This document shows positions 34,817-42,386 of a DNA stretch of 64,000 nt, piece after piece (the stretch's first letter is position 1; every line of letters begins with the position of its first letter). This DNA is from Nonomuraea jiangxiensis. GTDB taxonomy: Bacteria; Actinomycetota; Actinomycetes; Streptosporangiales; Streptosporangiaceae. The position numbers and the translations under genes are program-made. The DNA is taken from positions 269,124-333,123 of the forward strand of contig NZ_FNDJ01000014.1 of NCBI RefSeq assembly GCF_900099965.1, written 5' to 3'. The notes below the pieces were generated by a model, which was not told the DNA's origin, searched no databases, and saw only the letters and a list, made by a program, of their open reading frames with translations.

Positions 34817-35662
34817 TCAGTCGAAGATGGCCGGTGGGGGGACCGGGGCCAGGACGGGGTCGCCGTCCTTGATGGGGGACGCGCCGGCGATGAAGTTCGT
34901 CAGCGCCTCCCCGTGCACGCACCGCGCCTGCGTGAGCCCTCCGGCCGCGCGCCGGGTGAGCAGGTCCACCGGCAGCTCCGTACGCGAGGCCGCGACGATC
35001 AGGTTGCCGAACCGGCGGCCCCGCATGATCCCGGGCTCGGCCAGCAACGCCACGTGCCGGAACGTTCCCGTCACCGTCGCGAGCAGGCGTCTGGCGAAGG
35101 ACAGCCCCTTCCCGTCCGCCATGTTGATCAACAGGGTGCCCCCGGGCCGGAGGATCCTGGCGATGTCCCCCATGTACTCCGTGGTGGCCAGCTCCACCGG
35201 CATCGTCGCGCCCGTGAACGCGTCCAGCACCACCAGATCCGCCGACGCGTCCCACACCTTGGCCGTGCCCGCCCGCCCGTCGGCCACGATGACCTTCAAC
35301 CGGGGCACCGAACGCAGGTCGAGCTGCTCGCGTACCAGATTCACCAGCAGGCCGTCCGGCTCGATCACGATGTGCCGCGAGCCGGGGCGGGTGGCCGAGA
35401 CGTAGCGGGGGATCGTGCAGCCGCCCCCGCCCACGTGAACGCAGCTGAGCGGTCCGTCCTCCAGAAGGTCGATCACGTCCGCCATGAGTCGGACATACTC
35501 GAACTCGAGAAATGTCGGGTCTTGTAGATCGACGTACGACTGAGGTACGCCATCCTTGGACAGCATCCAGCCGTCCTGCCTGTCCAGATCCCGGAGAAGT
35601 TCGATCTCGCCGAACGTCACCGGATACAGGCCGGGCATGGGTTCCCGCTGTCCTCGTGCCAC
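34817..35662 (-). CDS. Spermidine synthase-like methyltransferase-fold protein
   Basis: A 281-residue protein with the spermidine synthase-type Rossmann fold: LSCVHVGGGGCTIPRYVSATRPGSRHIVIEPDGLLV (nucleotide loop and acidic strand), LKVIVADGRAGTAKVW and ADLVVLDAFTGATMPVELATTEYMGDIARILRPGGTLLINMAD. The GGGG loop replaces the strict GGGDG of true spermidine synthases and the usual catalytic Asp region reads DAFTG, so a polyamine role is not certain. GTG 35662 has AGGAGG eight bases upstream. The start lies only 25 bp from that of the divergent PBP gene. Confidence 0.82.
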   Translation of the reverse strand: MARGQREPMPGLYPVTFGEIELLRDLDRQDGWMLSKDGVPQSYVDLQDPTFLEFEYVRLMADVIDLLEDGPLSCVHVGGGGCTIPRYVSATRPGSRHIVIEPDGLLVNLVREQLDLRSVPRLKVIVADGRAGTAKVWDASADLVVLDAFTGATMPVELATTEYMGDIARILRPGGTLLINMADGKGLSFARRLLATVTGTFRHVALLAEPGIMRGRRFGNLIVAASRTELPVDLLTRRAAGGLTQARCVHGEALTNFIAGASPIKDGDPVLAPVPPPAIFD

Positions 35663-35687
35663 GCTGATTCCCTCCTGGGAGAACCGT

Positions 35688-37220
35688 ATGCGACGACGAC
35701 GACTGATTGTGCTCGTTATCGCTGTTGTCGCGGTGGTTGCTGCTGGTGCTTTCGCCGTCATCGCGTCGAACCGGATCAAAGGAAGCGCTTCCCAGACAGC
35801 GGCCGCGTATTTCCAGGCATGGCGCAAGGGTGACGTGTCGGGTATGGCGCGCCTGGTGTACCAGCCTCCGGCCGACTTCGTCCTCCGTCACCACGAGCTC
35901 ACGGAGGAGCTGCACGTCGAGTCCATCCAGCTCACGCCGGGGACGTTGCGGAGCACGGGGGAGGAGAGCGCGGAGGTGCCGTTCGCGGGGGTGCGGGAGC
36001 TGACCGAGTTCGGGGCGTGGCCGTTCGACGGCACGTTGCGGCTGGGCGTACGGGATCGGGCCTGGAAGGTGTTATGGGCGCCCGAGACGCTGCACCCCCT
36101 GCTCAAGGACGGCGGCACGCTGGAGCTGGACGAGATCGACGCCACGGCGGCCGACCTGCTCACCAGCGAGGGCGACAAGATCCCGAACGACAGCTACGCC
36201 GACGCCTACCTCGAAGAGCTCCAACCCGAGTTCGAGCAGGCGAGGCACGGCTGGAACCTGGTCTCGAGGGTGCCCGGTCAGCCGGCACGGCAACTGCTGA
36301 CCCGCCGCCCCGAGGCGAACGTCGAGCGCACCACCCTGTCCCGTCCCGTGCAGGCGGCGGCCGCCAGGGCGCTGGACGGGACCGACGACTCGGCGATCGT
36401 CGCGATCCGGCCCAGCACCGGGGAGATCCTCGCGCTGGCCGACCGCCTGGAGAACAACTACAGCGCCGTGCGCGACCTCTTCCCGCCCGGCTCCACGTTC
36501 AAGGTGATCACGGCGGTGGCGCTGCTCAAGGCCGGGCTGGACCCGGCCGCGCAGGTCCAGTGCCCTGGCACGTACACCATCCCGTTCCACCGGGCCTTCC
36601 AGAACGACGGCGAGGTGGACCGGGGCCTCGTCAGCTTCACCGACGCCTTCGCCCATTCGTGCAACACCACATTCGTCGAACAGGCCACCACCATGCTCGG
36701 CATGGACGAGCTGCGCCAGGCGGCGGACGAATGGGGGTTCGGCCGCCCGATCGTCACCGGCATCGGCGGGGCCTGCGGCGGCATGCCGGACACGGACGAC
36801 CCGAACATGTTCGCGGCGGACGCGATCGGCCAGGGCCAGGTGGTGGCCACACCGCTGTGCATGGCCGCCATCGCCGCGGCCGTCCAGAGCGGGGTCTGGC
36901 GCTCGCCACGGCTGCTGTCGAAGGAGCAGGTACGCCGCATCGACGGCGAGCCGTACGAGGACGTCCAGCTCGACGAGGGGATCGTGGCGGCGCTCCAGGA
37001 CATGATGGCCGCCGTGGTCGACTACGGCACGGCCAGTGACGCGGGGCTGCCGGAGGGCGTGTCGGGCAAGACGGGCACGGCGGAGGTGCCGGACGGGGAG
37101 TCGCACGGGTGGTTCATCGGTTTCCGCGACGACCTGGCCTTCTGCGTGTTCGTCCGGCACGGCGGGTCGGGCCGGTCGTCCGCCGTCCCCGTGGCGGCCC
37201 GCTTTCTCAACGGCCTCTGA
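35688..37220 (+). CDS. Penicillin-binding protein (transpeptidase with MecA-type N-domain)
   Basis: A 510-residue membrane-anchored transpeptidase. It has an N-terminal helix (LIVLVIAVVAVVAAGAFAVIA), an NTF2-like MecA_N domain (about 35-140), a linker or dimerisation part, and the penicillin-binding domain. The active-site motifs are SxxK in PPGSTFKVI, SxN in HSCNTTF and KTG in SGKTGTAEVPD. No transglycosylase domain is present, so it is a class B-like enzyme cross-linking peptidoglycan. GGGAG lies 7 bases before the ATG. The MecA_N arrangement is seen in low-affinity PBPs, so beta-lactam tolerance is possible but unproven. Confidence 0.93.
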   Translation: MRRRRLIVLVIAVVAVVAAGAFAVIASNRIKGSASQTAAAYFQAWRKGDVSGMARLVYQPPADFVLRHHELTEELHVESIQLTPGTLRSTGEESAEVPFAGVRELTEFGAWPFDGTLRLGVRDRAWKVLWAPETLHPLLKDGGTLELDEIDATAADLLTSEGDKIPNDSYADAYLEELQPEFEQARHGWNLVSRVPGQPARQLLTRRPEANVERTTLSRPVQAAAARALDGTDDSAIVAIRPSTGEILALADRLENNYSAVRDLFPPGSTFKVITAVALLKAGLDPAAQVQCPGTYTIPFHRAFQNDGEVDRGLVSFTDAFAHSCNTTFVEQATTMLGMDELRQAADEWGFGRPIVTGIGGACGGMPDTDDPNMFAADAIGQGQVVATPLCMAAIAAAVQSGVWRSPRLLSKEQVRRIDGEPYEDVQLDEGIVAALQDMMAAVVDYGTASDAGLPEGVSGKTGTAEVPDGESHGWFIGFRDDLAFCVFVRHGGSGRSSAVPVAARFLNGL

Positions 37221-37250
37221 ACGGGCCACCTCCCGAGGACCCCCGACGAT

Positions 37251-37270
37251 AACCTACGGTACCGTAGGTT
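37251..37270. promoter_or_regulatory. Perfect 20-bp palindrome before the hemolysin III gene
   Basis: AACCTACGGTACCGTAGGTT is completely self-complementary and ends two bases before the ATG at 37273, covering the place of a ribosome site. Its length and symmetry indicate a dimeric repressor (TetR-like). No such gene is adjacent. Confidence 0.75.
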
Positions 37271-37272
37271 TC

Positions 37273-37920
37273 ATGACGACGATCACCGTGAAGCCCAGGT
37301 TGCGAGGCTGGCTGCACACCGGAACGCTGCCCGTGACGCTGGTCGCGGGGTTCGTGCTCGTGGCGCTCGGCCCTACCCTGCAGGCCCGGCTGGCCGCCGC
37401 CGTCTACGCGATCACGTCGGCGTCGCTGTTCGGCATCTCGGCCACCTATCACCGCAGCACGCTGGGCCCGCGGCTGGCGGAGTTCCTGCGCAGGTTCGAT
37501 CACGCGAACATCTACCTGATCATCGCGGGGACCTACACGCCCTTCGCCCTGCTGGCGCTGGAGGGCGCGGCCCGCATCGCGGTGCTGTCGGTGATCTGGG
37601 GCGGCGCCCTGGCCGGGGTGCTGTTCCGGGTGTTGTGGATGGGCGCGCCCAGGTGGCTCTACACCGTGCTCTACCTGGTCCTGGGCTGGACGGCGATCTT
37701 CGTCGTGCCGCAACTGCTGGAGGGCGCGGGCGTGGCCGCCGTCGTGCTGGTGGCCGTCGGCGGCGTGTTCTACTCGGCGGGCGCGATCGTGTACGGCCTG
37801 CGCCGCCCGGACCCCTCGCCCCGCTGGTTCGGCTTCCACGAGGTCTTCCATGCGTTCACCATCGTGGCGTACCTGGTCCAGTACATCGCGGTGTCGATCG
37901 TGGTGTACTCGCACGTGTGA
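37273..37920 (+). CDS. Hemolysin III / YqfA-family (PAQR) membrane protein
   Basis: A 215-residue protein with seven membrane helices. PAQR motifs are SATYHRSTLGP (motif A region with Ser and His), FDHANIYLIIAGTYTPF and the C-terminal GFHEVFHAFTIVAYLVQYIAVSIVV with the paired zinc His. Family members are related to eukaryotic ceramidase-like receptors and act in lipid or stress responses. Its end overlaps the PPOX gene (GTGTGA). Confidence 0.92.
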   Translation: MTTITVKPRLRGWLHTGTLPVTLVAGFVLVALGPTLQARLAAAVYAITSASLFGISATYHRSTLGPRLAEFLRRFDHANIYLIIAGTYTPFALLALEGAARIAVLSVIWGGALAGVLFRVLWMGAPRWLYTVLYLVLGWTAIFVVPQLLEGAGVAAVVLVAVGGVFYSAGAIVYGLRRPDPSPRWFGFHEVFHAFTIVAYLVQYIAVSIVVYSHV

Positions 37921-38285
37921 TTGATCTTGGCGCGCAGCAGTACATCTCGGTGACCACCTACCGCCGGGACGGCACGCCCGTCGCGACTCCCCTGTGGGCG
38001 GCGCAGGACGGCGACGCGGTGGTCTTCTGGACCCCCGCCGGCTCCGGGAAGATCAAGCGGATCAGGAACAACCCCGAGGTCAGCGTGGCCGGCTGCGACG
38101 TCAGAGGCAACCTCAGGACGGAGCCGGTCAGGGGCCGGGCCGAGGTGCTGGACGCGGCCGGCACCGAGCGGGTGCGGGAGCTGTTGCGCCGGAAATACGG
38201 GCTCATCGCGCGGATCACGATCTTCGGTAGCAGGCTGCGCAGGGGCCCCGAGGGGACCGTGGGAGTCCGGATCACCGGCGTCTGA
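37917..38285 (+). CDS. PPOX-class F420-dependent oxidoreductase
   Basis: A 122-residue split-barrel protein: YISVTTYRRDGTPVATPLWAAQDGDAVVFWTPAGSGKIKRIRNNPEVSVAGCDVRG is the flavin/F420-binding pattern of PPOX-class enzymes. The GTG at 37917 overlaps the hemolysin III stop, so both are made from one message under the upstream palindrome. The substrate is unknown. Confidence 0.88.
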   Translation: MIDLGAQQYISVTTYRRDGTPVATPLWAAQDGDAVVFWTPAGSGKIKRIRNNPEVSVAGCDVRGNLRTEPVRGRAEVLDAAGTERVRELLRRKYGLIARITIFGSRLRRGPEGTVGVRITGV

Positions 38286-38489
38286 CGCCGCCGGGGACCC
38301 CGCAGGGGCGCGGCGACCGTCATGGCGGTGGAAACCCCGATCAACGACATTTGACCCGGCGCTGGTCTCATTCCGGGTGCGTCCGGATAGCACACCAGCA
38401 TGAGGGAAATCGCCGCGACCGCTTGTCGGCGCACGTGAAGAACTTCTCCCGAGGGGTAGGTATGCCGTAAATTTTTCATATATACGGGT

Positions 38490-38505
38490 GTTCCTCCGTA
38501 GGAAC
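38490..38505. promoter_or_regulatory. Inverted repeat in the leader of the lysine aminotransferase gene
   Basis: GTTCCT (38490-38495) and AGGAAC (38500-38505) form perfect arms over a 4-bp centre, next to an AT-rich stretch (38469-38484) that probably holds the -10 region. It is a candidate operator or small leader hairpin, 32 bp before the ATG. Confidence 0.5.
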
Positions 38506-38537
38506 GTACTGACTGCCCGACCGAACGTGGAGGCGCC

Positions 38538-39806
38538 ATGGATGTACACACCCGCCTTGCCCGCCATCTGCTCGTCGACGGATACCGGCTCGTGCTCGAC
38601 CTGGAGCTCAGCCGCGGCTCTTGGCTGGTCGACGCCCGCAACGGCCGCCGATACCTGGATTTCTACACGTTCTTCGCCTCAGCTCCGCTCGGTGTGAACC
38701 CGCCCTTCGACCCCGACTTCGCCCAGCTGCTCGGCCAGGTCGCGCGCAACAAGCCGGCCAACCCCGACATCTACACCGAGCACCTGGCCGACTTCGTCGA
38801 CACCTTCGCCCGCGTGCTCGGCGACCCGGAGCTGCCCCATCTGTTCTTCGTCGAAGGCGGTGCCCTCGCCGTCGAGAACGCCCTCAAGACCGCCTTCGAC
38901 TGGAAGAGCCGGCGCAACGAGGCCGCGGGCAGGTCACGCGACCTGGGCACCAAGGTCATGCACCTGACCAGGGCCTTCCACGGCCGCAGCGGCTACACCC
39001 TGAGCCTGACCAACACCGAGCCTGCCAAGACCGACCGCTTCCCCAAGTTCGACTGGCCGCGGATCGACGTGCCCGCGATCCACCACGGCGACGTCGAGGC
39101 GGCCGAGGAACGAACGCTGGCCCAGGCCAGGGAGGCGTTCGAGCGCCACCCGCACGACATCGCGTGCTTCATCGCCGAGCCCATCCAGGGGGAGGGCGGC
39201 GACAACCACATGCGGCCCGAGTTCCTCCAGGCCATGCAGCACCTGTGCCACGAGTACGACGCCCTGTTCGTGCTCGACGAGGTCCAGACGGGCGGCGGCA
39301 CGACCGGTACGCCCTGGGCGTACCAGCAGCTGGGACTCTCCCCCGACGTAGTGGCGTTCGCCAAGAAGGTCCAGGTGGGCGGGATCATGGCGGGCCGCCG
39401 GGTCGACCTGGTGACCGACAACGTGTTCCAGGAGAGCGGGCGCATCAACTCCACGTGGGGCGGCGGCCTGGTGGACATGGTCCGCAGCCGGGGCCTGCTG
39501 GAGATCATCGAGCGCGACGGGCTGATCGAACGCGCCGCGACCCTGGGCAACATGCTGCTCGAACGCCTCACCAAGCTGGAGGCCGAGCGCCCCGAGTCGC
39601 TGTCGAACGTCCGCGGCAGGGGCCTGATGTGCGCGTTCGACCTGTCCGACCAGGCCGCCAGGGACGCCCTGGTGACCAGGCTGAGGGAGGACCAGGGGGT
39701 GCTGGTGCTGCCCTGCGGGCCCCGCTCCGTACGGCTGCGCCCGGCCCTGAACATCCCCGAACCCGACCTCGACCACGGCCTGACGGCCCTCGCGGCGGCC
39801 CTCTGA
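38538..39806 (+). CDS. lat: L-lysine 6-aminotransferase
   Basis: A 422-residue class III PLP aminotransferase of the LAT type, which converts lysine to 2-aminoadipate 6-semialdehyde (piperideine-6-carboxylate). Characteristic segments are HLLVDGYRLVLDLELSRGSWLVDARNGRRYLDFYTFFASAPLG, FFVEGGALAVENALKTAFDWK, FVLDEVQTGGGTTGTPWAYQQLG (cofactor Asp) and the PLP Lys in FAKKVQVGGIMAGRR. GGAGG is 4-8 bases upstream of the ATG. In some actinomycetes it starts cephamycin precursor supply; here no beta-lactam genes surround it, so lysine catabolism or osmolyte supply is more likely. Confidence 0.95.
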   Translation: MDVHTRLARHLLVDGYRLVLDLELSRGSWLVDARNGRRYLDFYTFFASAPLGVNPPFDPDFAQLLGQVARNKPANPDIYTEHLADFVDTFARVLGDPELPHLFFVEGGALAVENALKTAFDWKSRRNEAAGRSRDLGTKVMHLTRAFHGRSGYTLSLTNTEPAKTDRFPKFDWPRIDVPAIHHGDVEAAEERTLAQAREAFERHPHDIACFIAEPIQGEGGDNHMRPEFLQAMQHLCHEYDALFVLDEVQTGGGTTGTPWAYQQLGLSPDVVAFAKKVQVGGIMAGRRVDLVTDNVFQESGRINSTWGGGLVDMVRSRGLLEIIERDGLIERAATLGNMLLERLTKLEAERPESLSNVRGRGLMCAFDLSDQAARDALVTRLREDQGVLVLPCGPRSVRLRPALNIPEPDLDHGLTALAAAL

Positions 39807-39807
39807 G

Positions 39808-41028
39808 TTACTGGGCGACGCTGGTGGCGCTGCGGCGCGGCCCGGCGTACCGCCAGAAGAAGTTGAGCAGCACGCTGGCCCGGTTGCGGCCGCCCAGCAG
39901 ATAGGACACGTGGATGAAGATCCACACCAGCCAGGCGGGGAGCCCGTGCGCGGTCACCCCGTTGGGCAGTTGCAGCACGGCCTCCGCCTTGCCCACGGTG
40001 GCCATGATGCCCGGATCGTCATAGGAGAACGGTCGTACCGGCCTGCCCTGCGTGGCCGCGACGATCTGCCGGCCGACGTGCCGGCCCATCTGGATCGCCG
40101 GCTGGGCGAGCTGCGGTTGCGGGGCCGGCGGCCCGGACAGGTCGCCGGCCACGAAGATCTCCGGGTGGCCCGGCACGTTGAGCGCGTCGGTGAGCGTGAT
40201 CCGGCCGCCCTTGCCCTGCGGCAGGCCCCAGTCGGAGACCTGCTTGGGCGCGGTCACGCCGAGCGCCCACACGGTCAGGTCGCTCGGCAGCCGGGTGCCG
40301 TCGCTCAGCACCACCGCGTCCGGCTCCACCGCCGCCACCGTGGACCCCAGCCGCAGCTCCACCCCTCTCTTGCGCAGCGCCGCCGCGGCCGCGTCCCGCA
40401 GCCGCGGCTTGTACGGCGCCAGAACATAATCGAACCGCTCCACCAGCGTCACGCTGGTCTGGCCCGGCTTGATCTCCGGATGCGTCAACGGCAGCGTGCG
40501 CCGGCGCAGCTCGGCCAGCGTGCCCGCCATCTCCACCCCGGTCGCTCCCGCGCCCACCACCACGACGTGCATGCTCTTGCGCCGGCCGAGCGCGGTGTCC
40601 TCCAGGTACTGCTGCATGCGCTGCCGCAGCTCGGCCGCGTCCCGGAGGGAGTAGATCGGCAGCGCGTTGTCCCGCGCCCCGTCGACCCCGAGCCAGTTGG
40701 TGGTCACCCCCGTGGCCAGCACGAGGTAGTCGTAGGTCAGGCCGCTCCCGTCCTCGAACTCCACCCGCCGCTCGTCGGGCAGCACCTTGCTCAGGGTGGC
40801 CCGGCGCGCCCGCACGTTGGGCCACCTGGCGGCGTAGGTGCGCAGCGGATAGGACACGTCCGACGTGCCCATGCCGGCCGTGGCGACCTGGTAGAGCAGG
40901 GGCTGGAAGGTCGAGTACGCGTTGCGGTCGACCAGCGTCACCAGGGCTCCGGCCCTGGCGAGCTCCTTCGTGGCGGCGAGACCCGCGAACCCCGCCCCCA
41001 CGACCACGACCCGCGCTCTCTCCACCAT
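39808..41028 (-). CDS. ndh: Type II NADH dehydrogenase (NDH-2)
   Basis: A 406-residue single-subunit NADH:quinone oxidoreductase. The FAD loop is VVVVGAGFAGLAATKELARAG; QPLLYQVATAG is the NDH-2 quinone-site motif; the NAD loop is VVVVGAGATGVEMAGTLAEL; the second FAD motif is IFVAGDLSG and AQPAIQMGRHVG follows. The C-terminal HVSYLLGGRNRASVLLNFFWRYAG is the membrane-binding amphipathic tail. It feeds electrons to menaquinone without pumping protons. ATG 41028 has AAGGA eight bases upstream. Confidence 0.94.
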   Translation of the reverse strand: MVERARVVVVGAGFAGLAATKELARAGALVTLVDRNAYSTFQPLLYQVATAGMGTSDVSYPLRTYAARWPNVRARRATLSKVLPDERRVEFEDGSGLTYDYLVLATGVTTNWLGVDGARDNALPIYSLRDAAELRQRMQQYLEDTALGRRKSMHVVVVGAGATGVEMAGTLAELRRRTLPLTHPEIKPGQTSVTLVERFDYVLAPYKPRLRDAAAAALRKRGVELRLGSTVAAVEPDAVVLSDGTRLPSDLTVWALGVTAPKQVSDWGLPQGKGGRITLTDALNVPGHPEIFVAGDLSGPPAPQPQLAQPAIQMGRHVGRQIVAATQGRPVRPFSYDDPGIMATVGKAEAVLQLPNGVTAHGLPAWLVWIFIHVSYLLGGRNRASVLLNFFWRYAGPRRSATSVAQ

Positions 41029-41201
41029 GATCCGGTCCTTCCCCATGAACGGCTTCATGGATGTCTATGGCACCGCCCCCTGCCCTCAAACCCCATCCGG
41101 GAACCTTCCTCACCCCTGCGCATGCGCGCCCGGGAGCGGGCATGGCGGAGTGCCGCTCCGTTGTCCCCCGATGGCGGAGCGGTGCCGTGGGTCGGTGGCG
41201 G

Positions 41202-41426
41202 TTATTGCCGGCGGGAGAGCCAGAGGCCGATGGCGGTGACCCGGGAGTCGACGCCCAGCTTGGCGTAGATGCGGTTGACGTGGTTCTTGACGGTCTTCTC
41301 GCTGAGGAACAGTCGTTGCGCGATCTGGCCGTTGGACTGACCTGTGGCGATCAGGTCCATCACCTCGGCCTCGCGTTTGCTCAGGGACGTGAACACGCTC
41401 TCGAACGCTGCGTCGTCGACTCTCAT
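41202..41426 (-). CDS. Stand-alone LuxR/GerE-type DNA-binding protein
   Basis: A 74-residue protein consisting almost only of a LuxR helix-turn-helix: LSKREAEVMDLIATGQSNGQIAQRLFLSEKTVKNHVNRIYAKLGVDSRVTAIGLWL. There is no receiver or ligand domain, as in small GerE-type regulators of sporulating bacteria. The neighbours (NDH-2, tRNA-His) do not point to a target. Confidence 0.9.
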   Translation of the reverse strand: MRVDDAAFESVFTSLSKREAEVMDLIATGQSNGQIAQRLFLSEKTVKNHVNRIYAKLGVDSRVTAIGLWLSRRQ

Positions 41427-41539
41427 CCGGCCTCCGGGGGCGCGCGGTCGGTCAGATTGCCGATAGCCCCCGTGCTTCCGGCGTTAGCGGTAGACAGCGA
41501 GCATAACTCGCAATGTCACGGTTTGGGGCCGTTGTCGGG

Positions 41540-41574
41540 AGAAAACGACGAAGGCCGACCCCGAAGGATCGGCC
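41540..41574 (-). terminator. Intrinsic terminator after tRNA-His
   Basis: On the minus strand GGCCGATCC (41574-41566), a TTCG tetraloop (41565-41562) and GGGTCGGCC (41561-41553) form a 9-bp stem with one G-U pair, followed by TTCGTCGTTTTC. It is a very stable terminator just downstream of the tRNA. Confidence 0.9.
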
Positions 41575-41583
41575 GTCGCGTAG

Positions 41584-41659
41584 TGGGGTGAGTGAAGGGA
41601 CTTGAACCCTCGACATCCAGGACCACAACCTGGCGCTCTGCCAACTGAGCTACACCCAC
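41584..41659 (-). tRNA. tRNA-His (anticodon GTG)
   Basis: The minus strand folds as a tRNA. The acceptor stem is GTGGGTG with CACTCAC (one G-U). The D-arm contains AGCTCAGTTGGCAGAGC, the anticodon arm is CCAGG-TTGTGGT-CCTGG with anticodon GTG, and the T-arm is GAGGG-TTCAAGT-CCCTT. The 3' CCA is encoded. The base before position 1 is G (41660) and position 73 is C, the G-1:C73 pair typical of tRNA-His. Confidence 0.97.
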
Positions 41660-41724
41660 CACGGCCACCCGTGGGGTGGCACAGGAAAAGTGTAGCGGGG
41701 ATCGGGAGTCTTTACGCCACTCGA

Positions 41725-42318
41725 TTACCCGCTGACACGCTCCGCGACCGACCTGGCGGTGGCCGAATCGGGCCCCGGCTGTCCCACGAAGACGGCCTCG
41801 CGGTAGTAGCGCAGCTCCCTGATGCTCTCCGTGATATCGGCCAGAGCCCGGTGCCCGCCCTGCTTTTCGGGCGCGGCGAAGTAGACCCGGGGATACCAGC
41901 GGCGGACCAGCTCCTTGATCGACGAGACGTCGATCATCCGGTAGTGCAAATAACCATCCACCCCGGGCATGTCGCGGGCGAGGAACGTACGGTCGGTGCC
42001 GATCGAGTTGCCGCACAGCGGCGCCTTCTTCGCCTCGGCCACATGCCTGCGGATGTAGTCGAGCACGAGCGACTCGGCCTCCGCCAGCGTCACCCCGCAG
42101 GCCAGCTCCGGCAACAGCCCCGAGGCCGTGTGCATCTCGCGTACGACCTGCGACATCTGCTCCAGCGACTCCGGGGGCGGTTTGATGACCACGTCGACGC
42201 CCTCGTCCAGCTGCCTCAGCTCACTGTCGGTGATGACGCACGCCACCTCGACGAGCGCGTCGCGACCGAGGTCGAGCCCGGTCATCTCGCAGTCGATCCA
42301 AACCAGCAAGTCACTCAT
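41725..42318 (-). CDS. orn: Oligoribonuclease
   Basis: A 197-residue DEDDh 3'-5' exoribonuclease that degrades two- to five-nucleotide RNAs, including pGpG from c-di-GMP. Motifs are Exo I LLVWIDCEMTGLD, Exo II CGNSIGTDRTFLARDMP with YRMIDVSSIKEL, and Exo III HRALADITESI with the catalytic His and Asp. Length and order match Orn. It sits alone between tRNA-His and the DUF2510 gene. Confidence 0.97.
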   Translation of the reverse strand: MSDLLVWIDCEMTGLDLGRDALVEVACVITDSELRQLDEGVDVVIKPPPESLEQMSQVVREMHTASGLLPELACGVTLAEAESLVLDYIRRHVAEAKKAPLCGNSIGTDRTFLARDMPGVDGYLHYRMIDVSSIKELVRRWYPRVYFAAPEKQGGHRALADITESIRELRYYREAVFVGQPGPDSATARSVAERVSG

Positions 42319-42386
42319 TCGCTCTCCTCGCCCAGCGGCTCGGAGCAATCCGCCCGCCTGTTACCCCACCAGCCTAGTGCCACCGG

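Noticed and set aside
34527..35405. A plus-strand frame in the gap before the methyltransferase-like gene.
   Set aside because: It runs antisense into that gene, contains degenerate repeats at its start and has no ribosome site.
38538..39806. The lysine aminotransferase as a sign of a cephamycin-type cluster.
   Set aside because: No ACV synthetase, IPNS or other beta-lactam genes occur nearby; the PBP at 35688 alone is not evidence.
41516..42016. A minus-strand frame spanning tRNA-His and part of oligoribonuclease.
   Set aside because: It runs through the tRNA and overlaps the orn gene in another frame.
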